Source: JACCSI01 sp963815285
Lineage (GTDB): Bacteria; Acidobacteriota; Vicinamibacteria; Vicinamibacterales; UBA2999
Length of the DNA: 64,000 bases
Reading direction: 5' to 3'
Assembly: GCA_963815285.1 (NCBI GenBank)
Contig: CAWFGB010000009.1
Span: forward strand, 186,001 to 250,000
In this document: positions 1 to 6,782 of the stretch, in pieces
Position numbering within the stretch: position 1 is the first letter of the stretch
Layout of the letters: each line of letters begins with the position of its first letter
The notes under the pieces: generated by a model
Databases searched by the model: none
The model's input: only the letters and a program-made list of their open reading frames with translations
What the model was told of the DNA's origin: nothing
Position numbers and translations under genes: made by a program

Positions 1-453
1 GTGCTGCAGCAGTGGGACCGGGTCGATGGCACGCGTCTGGCGGTCGCCGGCACATCGTTGGGTGCGGAGTTGGCCGTGTTCCTCGCCGGCCTCGATCCGC
101 GTCCCCGCGTCATCATCAGCCACAGCTATGGCGCTGCCGTCGGTCCCGAGTTAGTCGCGGCGGCAGCCGCCGACAACGTGCGGCAGACGCCGCACGGCTG
201 CCACACCATTCCGGGCGTCAACGAGATTCTGCACCGCGAAGATTGGTTTCGGCTGCTCGCCCCTCGGCCCGTGCAGATGGTGCGCGGTGTGGACAACAGT
301 CCAGGATCGGAAATCGTTAAGGCATTCGAGGTAAGGGTCTCGCAGGCGTTTGCCGCCTTGAATGCAGCCGATCGGCTGGAGGTCCTGGTGCAGCCGGGCA
401 GGCACGAGTTCTTCGTCGACGCTGCTGCCCGGTTTCTCGAACGGTGGCTATAG
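1..453 (+). CDS. alpha/beta hydrolase, C-terminal part (5' truncated by window)
   Basis: Only the last 150 codons are visible. The GTG at position 1 is simply the first in-frame codon, so the real start lies outside the window. The fragment has a nucleophile elbow GTSLGAE with the candidate catalytic Ser at visible residue 19. A candidate acid (Asp 98, in RGVDN) and a candidate His (135, in GRHEF) follow in the order expected for an alpha/beta hydrolase of the dienelactone-hydrolase or acetyl-xylan-esterase type. The substrate cannot be told. The stop codon overlaps the stop of the convergent ligase gene by 6 nt (shared CTATAG), so there is no room for a terminator between them. Confidence 0.7.
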   Translation: MLQQWDRVDGTRLAVAGTSLGAELAVFLAGLDPRPRVIISHSYGAAVGPELVAAAAADNVRQTPHGCHTIPGVNEILHREDWFRLLAPRPVQMVRGVDNSPGSEIVKAFEVRVSQAFAALNAADRLEVLVQPGRHEFFVDAAARFLERWL

Positions 454-1812
454 CGATCGGTAATGGGCGGCTGCTGCGGCAGGCTGTGACACGTGCGACG
501 CGTCCTTGGGTTCCTCCACTTGCATCGGAACATCGACTTCGACGGGCACCTTGTAAAGCTCGGCGTAGCGGATGAGCAGCGGCACGATCCAGTAGCCCCA
601 CTCGTTACTGATGAACGATCCAAACATGGAATGGATCATGTAGCCGGCGGTCGCGACAACGATGCAGATACCCATTAGCGAATCGTTGATTCGGCCTTCG
701 AGGCGACAGAGTCTGCTCGTGCGATAAGCCATCGCCAGCGCGGAGCCGAGAAACAGCAGGCGCAACAAGAGACCCTGCACACCCCAATCAGTTGCTTCAG
801 TCAAATACCCGTTGTGGAGAGACCGTTCCTCTGCGTCTCCGCCCACGACCTGCGATAAGTACCGCCCGCCATGCACATTCTTGAACGATCCGCCGCCATC
901 GCCCAGCGGATAGTCGGAGATCATCAGCAGGCCCGCCTGCCAGAACTCGAGCCGACTTTCGGCCGATCGGTCTCGTTGCTCGCTGCCGACAAAGGTCGTC
1001 GAGAAGCGCTCCAAGATGCGGGCGTCGCCGAGCAGGAGGAACAGGGCGATGCCGCCGAGTGCCAAGGTCTTTAAGGCCCGCTTCCGCGTGGATCCTCGGG
1101 ACACCATCATGAACGACCAGGCGCTGCCGAGCAGGCCAAGAAATCCGCCACGGCTGTTGCACAGCAGAATCACGTTAAGGGTCAGCGGCCCCGCGATGAG
1201 CGCGGTCACCTTGTGATAACGCGAACCTTCGATCCAAAGGCTGCCGATCAGCGGCAGTGACAGCAGCATCAAGTTCGCCAGGCTGTTTGACGTGATAGCG
1301 CCGGGAGCACCGACGCCCTCCAGACGCCCGCCGTCGAAATACCCGCGCTCGTTGTACCAGACTTCGTAGCCGATGTATGTCGCCCCCAGGGCGATTGACA
1401 TCATCGCGATTCGCAGATCGCGGCGGTCTTGAATCGCCCGCCACATGATGAACACGAGGAGCGACAGCTTGAGGAGCTCGATGTAGTCCTCGAGCGTGAT
1501 GTTGGGTCTCGAGGCGACCACGAATTGCACAAAGGTCGCGTTCAAGACGATCGCAATCAGCGCTTTGTGAACCGTAGTGAAGTGGTGGCCCTGACCCTGT
1601 TGTTGCGACCAGTGCAGGAGCACCGTCCCGAGCAGCACCAGCCCGGAAATGCCGGCATACCGCAGCGTAGGCAAGTCGTCGCCCCACCACCACAGATGGG
1701 GTGCGGCGAAAAAGGTCAACATGTAGAAGGCAACGGCGTATACAGGCCGCCGGATGGCCAGCAGCACCAGGCTCGTGGCGAGTAGCGCCCACACCGCCGC
1801 CGTGAGGCTCAT
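448..1812 (-). CDS. O-antigen-ligase-like membrane protein (exosortase-A-associated O-glycosylation ligase type)
   Basis: A 454-residue protein with many hydrophobic segments spread over residues 5-270 and again over about 345-420, typical of the Wzy/WaaL/O-glycosylation ligase superfamily. Family-like signatures are NSRGG at 219-223, and a large loop at about 270-335 carrying GDGGGSF and HNGYL (His 333); in WaaL-type ligases that loop is the catalytic periplasmic loop. The C-terminal 35 residues are a soluble, Ala/Glu-rich tail. Its ATG overlaps the stop of the upstream GT4 gene by 4 nt, so the two are translationally coupled. The likely role is polymerising the locus polysaccharide or transferring it to an acceptor in the periplasm. 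Which of the two cannot be decided from sequence. Confidence 0.8.
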   Translation of the reverse strand: MSLTAAVWALLATSLVLLAIRRPVYAVAFYMLTFFAAPHLWWWGDDLPTLRYAGISGLVLLGTVLLHWSQQQGQGHHFTTVHKALIAIVLNATFVQFVVASRPNITLEDYIELLKLSLLVFIMWRAIQDRRDLRIAMMSIALGATYIGYEVWYNERGYFDGGRLEGVGAPGAITSNSLANLMLLSLPLIGSLWIEGSRYHKVTALIAGPLTLNVILLCNSRGGFLGLLGSAWSFMMVSRGSTRKRALKTLALGGIALFLLLGDARILERFSTTFVGSEQRDRSAESRLEFWQAGLLMISDYPLGDGGGSFKNVHGGRYLSQVVGGDAEERSLHNGYLTEATDWGVQGLLLRLLFLGSALAMAYRTSRLCRLEGRINDSLMGICIVVATAGYMIHSMFGSFISNEWGYWIVPLLIRYAELYKVPVEVDVPMQVEEPKDASHVSQPAAAAAHYRSL

Positions 1813-3290
1813 GCTCGTGTCACCTCAGGTGGGGTCGCGTCAGCGGGACGCAGGTTGTCGGGCGTGGGTGAGCCGTCGTCGCGCCCCCCATGAACCGCCA
1901 GCAGCCGGCCCAGTTGAGCGGCCCGGAGTTCGCCGTCATAAGCGGCTGGATCGACTCTCGTGAACGCGTCGGCGCTCGTGGCGATGAGCTCGAGCAACGC
2001 CCGTTCAATCGCTGCTTCGTCGTCGCTGGGCACTGCGATTCCAGCGCCGGTGCGTCGCACCACAGCTGCCGTCTCGCCGCCGGGTTCAGCAAGCGCCAAT
2101 ACCGGCCGCCCAGCCGCCATGTACTCATACAACTTCGCCGGTACCGAGACGGTCGTGACCGGTTGAACGACGAGCAAGGCGGAAGCGTTGATCATCTCCT
2201 GCAGGATCGTGCGCCGCGGCACCTGGCTGACGAACTCGACGACGCGCGCCAGCCCCAGGTCGCGAACGGCTCGTTCCAGACCGGCGACCCCAATGCGGCC
2301 GACAAACCGGAGGCGAAAGCGTTCCGGGTCAATGGCGCCTCGGTTGATCGCGTTTCGAACCGCCGACAGCAGCGGCGTGGGATTTCTGGCCCCATACAGT
2401 GAGCCGGCGTGAAGCAGCACGAAATCTGGTGCCGTTGGCGACTGTCTGACCAGGGCCGCGAAATCCGCTGTGTCGCACCCGTTGGGGACGACCACAAACC
2501 GCGATGCGAAGCTATCGCCGTATTCGCGGGCGAAGTCCCGACGGTTCGTCTCCGTTACGAACACGATGGCATCAGCGCGGGTGACGACGACGCGTTCGAG
2601 AAACGCCCACGCACGCTTCTCGAAGCCAAACCGGTCGTCCCGCCAGGGCGCCCGTGCCCAGGGGTCGCGGAAATCTGCCACCCAGGGGCAGCGGAGCAGA
2701 CGCGCGAGGACAGCGCCGACGAGATGAGCCGTAAAAGGTGGGCCGGTGGAAAAGATGATGTCCGGCGGCGCCTGGCGAGCGCGCTGCCAGCCAGCACGGA
2801 TAGCCGGAAGCAGCCAGCTGATCTCGCGATCCGGAACTGCGACCGAAGCAGAGAGTGCGGCCTTAACACGAGCTGTCCAGCGGGCGGATCGCAGCTCTTG
2901 CGCCGGCGGCTCACCTGCTGTTCGCGGTGCCACAGGTGCACGGTGTCGTTTGAGGTTAGCGCGGGCCAGGGCGGTGAGACGTTCCAGCGGACGCCAGGCG
3001 CGGGCGCGCGACACTTGCACGTCCGCTGGCACCTTGTCGAGGAGGGTCGCGTCAGTCGGGGTGCCGGCGCGATAGCCCTCGGGTGCGGCAGTCACGACAT
3101 CGACGTTCCAGCCCGCGGCTGCGAGGTGCTGAACCAGCCGTAACGTCCTCATGGTGCCGACGGACGCGTCGGGCGGGAAGTTGCACGTGACTGCCATCGC
3201 TCTAAGTGCCGCGCGTGTGTCGGCGTCCTTTGGCACGTGTGGATTTCCAGGCTGCGTGGACACCCCCCCCGTTGGCGCGGCTCGGAGCAT
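1809..3290 (-). CDS. glycosyltransferase family 4 (GT-B fold)
   Basis: A 493-residue GT4-type enzyme. The N-terminal Rossmann half begins AVTCNFPPDASVGTMR and carries VADFRDPW (about 204-211). The C-terminal half has LLHAGSLYG, and the nucleotide-sugar-binding segment KLYEYMAAGRP (about 386-396) corresponds to the EX7E region of GT4 enzymes. It would add a sugar to the lipid-linked repeat unit on the cytoplasmic face. The start is uncertain. The ATG at 3290 is the first in frame, but the conserved fold only begins near the ATG at 3197, and the intervening 31 residues are low complexity. It is coupled to the downstream ligase gene. A sigma-54-like promoter lies about 200 nt upstream (3488-3503). 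Confidence 0.85.
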   Translation of the reverse strand: MLRAAPTGGVSTQPGNPHVPKDADTRAALRAMAVTCNFPPDASVGTMRTLRLVQHLAAAGWNVDVVTAAPEGYRAGTPTDATLLDKVPADVQVSRARAWRPLERLTALARANLKRHRAPVAPRTAGEPPAQELRSARWTARVKAALSASVAVPDREISWLLPAIRAGWQRARQAPPDIIFSTGPPFTAHLVGAVLARLLRCPWVADFRDPWARAPWRDDRFGFEKRAWAFLERVVVTRADAIVFVTETNRRDFAREYGDSFASRFVVVPNGCDTADFAALVRQSPTAPDFVLLHAGSLYGARNPTPLLSAVRNAINRGAIDPERFRLRFVGRIGVAGLERAVRDLGLARVVEFVSQVPRRTILQEMINASALLVVQPVTTVSVPAKLYEYMAAGRPVLALAEPGGETAAVVRRTGAGIAVPSDDEAAIERALLELIATSADAFTRVDPAAYDGELRAAQLGRLLAVHGGRDDGSPTPDNLRPADATPPEVTRA

Positions 3291-3487
3291 GTCCAACTAC
3301 ACGTCCCCGAGTCGATCGCCTTCAAGGCGTGGTGCGGCGGGCCGCAAAGATCCCCCCAACGCGTGTGCGCTGGCTCGGCCGGGAGCCCCAGCGCGATCGC
3401 GGCGAACGCTAATCAGTCGTGTTGCCATGCTTCAAAACGTTGGGTTTTTCAACCCGGCGCCGCTAACAACGCGACAGGTCCGCTGTT

Positions 3488-3503
3488 TGCAAAGGATGAA
3501 CCA
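3488..3503 (-). promoter_or_regulatory. candidate sigma-54 (-24/-12) promoter upstream of GT4/ligase
   Basis: Read on the minus strand the site is TGGTTCATCCTTTGCA, against the consensus TGGCACRNNNNTTGCW. The invariant GG and GC are present with correct spacing (12 nt start to start), and TTGCA is perfect; the -24 box is TGGTTC instead of TGGCAC. The predicted start is near 3477, giving a leader of about 190 nt to the ATG at 3290. It is the same class of site as the two promoters at 20.8-21.1 kb. Confidence 0.5.
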
Positions 3504-3692
3504 GAGCCGTGGTTATTGGGTTAAACCCTGACGGTCATCGCTTAACAGTTGACCGGGTCGCGCGTCACCAGGGAAGGCGCCCAGCGGTTGGCGGCCCACT
3601 GAACCTCCGGGCGCCAAGAAATATATCCTATTGGAGGGACAAAAGTCTGGCGCAGGAAAGACTTTGGATCGCCGTCAGCCTGACGTGGATGA

Positions 3693-3698
3693 GAGAAT
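3693..3698 (+). promoter_or_regulatory. possible -10 box of a leaderless sulfotransferase mRNA
   Basis: GAGAAT ends 6 nt before the GTG start at 3705, and no Shine-Dalgarno is visible. The hexamer keeps only the A at position 2 and T at position 6 of TANNNT, so this is one of the weaker members of the pattern seen elsewhere in the window. Confidence 0.3.
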
Positions 3699-3704
3699 GC
3701 ACCG

Positions 3705-4601
3705 GTGACCGCGGCTAACGCCACTCAGACGTCTGTGCCAGCCAGGGGCAAACGAAAGGCCGCCCTCGGTGACAGGGCGCTCAACAGAGTGCGTCGAATT
3801 GCCAAATTCGCCAGGCGGATGTCTGCGAACGCGATGAATGGCGGTGTACCAGAAACACACCCGGTGTTCATCATGGGCTGCCAGCGCTCGGGGACCCGTG
3901 TGCCGCTGTCCGTGCTCGAGCAGGCGCCGGCCGTGCTGACCTACGGCGAAGGCGCGCCGTTGTACTACAACGGGTTGATGTTGAGGCAGGACGACCTGCT
4001 CGAACAGCGTTTCGCGCGTTGTGTCTTTCCATGGCTCGTGCTGAAGCCGTTGTGCGAATCGCATCGCGCGCGCCAGCTGCTCGAGCGGTTTCCGACGTCC
4101 CGCATCATCTGGATCTTCAGGGGCTACGCAGAAACGGTCAAGTCCACCTCACTGAAGTGGAGCAGTGGGACGACGGTTGTGAAACAGATGGTTGAAGGTC
4201 GGCTGCGTCCGGACGATTGGCGACGAGGCGGACTGACCGAAGAGTCGTTGGACGTAGTGAAGCGTTTATATCGACCCGAACTCACGCTCGACCACGCGAA
4301 CGCGTTGTTGTGGTATCTGCGCAACCGGCTGGTGCTCGACCAGGGCCTTTTCGACTGTGAGCGGGTGTTGGTCGTGAAGTACGAGGATTTGACGCGCGAT
4401 CCGATCCAGTATTTCGCCCGCGTCTTCGAGTTCATTGGTGAGCCACTGCACGCCAACTACACCAGCGACGTCAGGGACACGCGCAGCCGGATGACCCCGG
4501 TGCTAAGCATTCCTGAGCCGGTGGTTCAGACGTGCAAAGCGCTTTTCGAGGAGATCGATCTGCGCTACCACGCGTCGCTGGAGCGGCGGAGAACGCGATG
4601 A
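3705..4601 (+). CDS. sulfotransferase family protein
   Basis: A 298-residue PAPS-dependent sulfotransferase-like protein. The 5'-phosphosulfate loop is PVFIMGCQRSGTR (53-65), and the 3'-phosphate-binding region IIWIFRGYAETVKSTSLKW follows around residues 124-142. The usual second Thr of the loop (GTT) is Arg here. The GTG start is supported by the reading frame and a possible -10 box just upstream. Its stop overlaps the ATG of the following deacetylase (ATGA), so the two are co-translated. Set inside a polysaccharide locus, it probably sulfates a glycan or a lipid-linked sugar. No signal peptide or membrane anchor is seen, so it should act in the cytoplasm. Confidence 0.8.
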   Translation: MTAANATQTSVPARGKRKAALGDRALNRVRRIAKFARRMSANAMNGGVPETHPVFIMGCQRSGTRVPLSVLEQAPAVLTYGEGAPLYYNGLMLRQDDLLEQRFARCVFPWLVLKPLCESHRARQLLERFPTSRIIWIFRGYAETVKSTSLKWSSGTTVVKQMVEGRLRPDDWRRGGLTEESLDVVKRLYRPELTLDHANALLWYLRNRLVLDQGLFDCERVLVVKYEDLTRDPIQYFARVFEFIGEPLHANYTSDVRDTRSRMTPVLSIPEPVVQTCKALFEEIDLRYHASLERRRTR

Positions 4602-5680
4602 ACAAGAGGAGCATAAAGAAGGCATTGATCGGGACGTCGCGTGTGACTGGGCTCACGGCGCTCTCGCGCATCCTGACCCGACGCGGGTTCAACATCATCG
4701 GCTTTCACGGCGTCAGCTTGCTCGATGAACATCGCCGGTTCCCGACCTTGTTCATTTCGGTAGAAAGCTTCGAGCGCCGCCTGCGTTTTCTCGCCTCGCG
4801 CTATCGGATCGTCTCGCTGCAGGACGCGTTGGAGCAGCATCGAACCGGCCGTATCGCGCCGCGTCAAGTCGTGCTGACCTTCGACGACGGGTTCTACAAT
4901 TTTTTCGCGCGGGCCGTGCCTCTGCTCAAGAAGTACAACGCTCCCGCGACCGTCTACGTCGTTACCAACGGCGTCGAGACGGGCGAACCGATCCTCAATC
5001 TTTTGGTCAAGGACGTGATGCTCTCCACCCGGCACCGCACGGCGCCAGGCCTGCCGCACGCGCCGGGGCAGTCCGTTGATCTGTCCACGCCCGATCGACG
5101 CAATGCGGCCATCGCGGCGACCGTCCAGGTAATGTACCGCCAACCGACCATTGATGCTCGACTGGGTTTCTGCCGCGAGCTGGCGCGTGCCCTCGATGTG
5201 GATATCGAACCCACCCTCCGCGCGCGGGTGTGGGACCGGCTCACTCCCGCGGAGATACGGCAAGTGGTGAACGACGGGTTCGACGTGGAGTTGCACACCC
5301 ATTCCCATCGCAACGTGGTCGAGTACCGCGCGGGTGTGCGTGACGAAGTGCGCACGAATCGCGAAGTCCTCGAGCGGCTGGCCGGAAAGCCTGCGGTGCA
5401 TTTCTGCTACCCGCTCGGGCTGTGGGATAAGGCGATTTGGCCCGACCTCGCCGCCGAAGGCGTGCAGAGCGCGGTCACAACAAAGAACGGACCGAACTTT
5501 CCGGAGACTCCAGTGCTTTCGCTGCGGCGCTATCTCACCGGCGAGGCGATGACGCAGCGTGAGTTCGAGTTCGAGCTGAGCGGCGTTCGCTGGCTAGCGG
5601 GGACAATGCGCAGCAGCCAGAATCGCTTTGCGCCATCCGAGAAGCGCGTTCGTTATTCTGAGCAACCGGATTTGTATTAG
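4598..5680 (+). CDS. polysaccharide deacetylase (NodB-like, CE4)
   Basis: A 360-residue protein with the NodB-fold motifs: TFDDG at 94-98 (catalytic and metal-binding Asp), a metal-binding HTHSH at 233-237 (H-x3-H), and FCYPLG further on. The insert between motifs 1 and 2 is long (about 135 residues), as in deacetylases tied to export loci. The chosen ATG (4598) has GGAG 8 nt upstream and overlaps the sulfotransferase stop by 4 nt; a more upstream in-frame ATG at 4532 would overlap that gene by 70 nt. No clear signal peptide. It likely removes N- or O-acetyl groups from the locus glycan, perhaps preparing amino groups for sulfation by its partner (inference). Confidence 0.85.
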   Translation: MNKRSIKKALIGTSRVTGLTALSRILTRRGFNIIGFHGVSLLDEHRRFPTLFISVESFERRLRFLASRYRIVSLQDALEQHRTGRIAPRQVVLTFDDGFYNFFARAVPLLKKYNAPATVYVVTNGVETGEPILNLLVKDVMLSTRHRTAPGLPHAPGQSVDLSTPDRRNAAIAATVQVMYRQPTIDARLGFCRELARALDVDIEPTLRARVWDRLTPAEIRQVVNDGFDVELHTHSHRNVVEYRAGVRDEVRTNREVLERLAGKPAVHFCYPLGLWDKAIWPDLAAEGVQSAVTTKNGPNFPETPVLSLRRYLTGEAMTQREFEFELSGVRWLAGTMRSSQNRFAPSEKRVRYSEQPDLY

Positions 5681-5711
5681 CCCCTGACAGCCGGCCGGTC
5701 CTTCGTCCCGG

Positions 5712-6782
5712 TCACGCCGACTCGAGAGGTCGCGGCTTCGGTTGGAAGCCGAAGCGCTCCACTTCGAGCGCAAACAGTAGATCCTCCAGCCGTTCTTCGA
5801 CTTCAATGCGTTCGAGCCCGTAAAGGTCGCTGGTGACTCCGGCAAACGCGTTTCGTGACGTCGTGGCGGCCGCAAATCCTACTTCGGCCACCAGGCGTTT
5901 CAACTCAGGTGTGCAATAGCGCTCGGCGCCACCATTCGGATACGAGAACATCGTTACTGGCGCCTTGATATTGGTTTCGAGGCGCGCCTTCGATTCGACC
6001 AGCTCCCGGCGGGCAGCGTCCAGTCCAGCGTTCGGCAAGTTGGGATGCGTCATCGTGTGAGATCCAATGGTCATTCCCATGGCGGACATCTCGCGCACCT
6101 CGTCCCAGGTGAGCATCACGCGCGGCATGTGCCCCGGCCCGGCCGCGGCGCGTAGGGCTGCGCGCAGCTCTTCGCGGATCGGGATGGGGTGACCCTTGCA
6201 CGCCTTGGTCAGCTGTTTGACCGCCGTTCGACGCCCCTCGTCCGTGGTGGCATCGATCGCCACATGGGCAGGGCCCGCGTCGATTGTGAGCCGCGCTGCG
6301 GGCAGCCGGGCGACCAGGTAGCGCAGCTCCACAGGCCAGAATGGCTGGTCACCCGCCAGGCAGCCGGCCGTGATGTAGAACGTACCACTGGCGCCGTAAC
6401 TCGCCAGAATCCGCGCCGCCGCCAGGTTGTCGGCGTACCCATCGTCGAACGTAATCGCGACGGCGTTCGGCGGTAGCGCTCGCTTCGCTGCAAGATCACG
6501 GACGGCGTCCTCGAGTCGCATCACGTTATACGCGCTGGTCAGATAGGCGACATGCCGCTCAAAGTTCTCGGGCGTGACGCAGATGTACGGATCTGCGTAG
6601 TCGTATCCTTCCGGGCCGCAGATCGCGTGGTAGCGCAGGATCGCCAGGCTCCGGCTGGGCCGCACACGCCGCAGCGCCGCGTAGCCACCGGTCCGCAGCA
6701 ACGCCGACTTGGCGAGTGGCGCGGCGGCCGCGCGAAGCCGACCCAGACCCGTTCGAGCGCGGAGGCCCGACGCGTTACTCAT
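5712..6782 (-). CDS. polysaccharide deacetylase family protein
   Basis: A 356-residue NodB-domain protein with ITFDDG at 110-115, the metal-binding SHTMTH at 240-245, and FSYPNG further on. It has the same layout (N-terminal basic lead, ILRYH near residue 48, long insert) as the deacetylase at 4598-5680, towards which it is transcribed convergently with a 31-nt gap. It is the last gene of the large minus-strand export operon, and its ATG overlaps the tandem glycosyltransferase gene by 8 nt. Substrate is unknown; presumably the same polysaccharide. Confidence 0.85.
   Translation of the reverse strand: MSNASGLRARTGLGRLRAAAAPLAKSALLRTGGYAALRRVRPSRSLAILRYHAICGPEGYDYADPYICVTPENFERHVAYLTSAYNVMRLEDAVRDLAAKRALPPNAVAITFDDGYADNLAAARILASYGASGTFYITAGCLAGDQPFWPVELRYLVARLPAARLTIDAGPAHVAIDATTDEGRRTAVKQLTKACKGHPIPIREELRAALRAAAGPGHMPRVMLTWDEVREMSAMGMTIGSHTMTHPNLPNAGLDAARRELVESKARLETNIKAPVTMFSYPNGGAERYCTPELKRLVAEVGFAAATTSRNAFAGVTSDLYGLERIEVEERLEDLLFALEVERFGFQPKPRPLESA

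Larger units (their letters stand above)
3297..3704. other. intergenic region between divergent GT4 and sulfotransferase genes (408 nt)
   Basis: No convincing gene is present; the short open frames here lack codon bias or recognisable protein sequence. The region holds a minus-strand sigma-54-like site (3488-3503) and two short palindromes, GGGTTTTTCAACCC (about 3444-3457) and GGGTTAAACCC (about 3519-3529). A GAGAAT box lies 6 nt before the sulfotransferase GTG. It is best read as the control region of two divergent polysaccharide transcription units. Confidence 0.55.
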
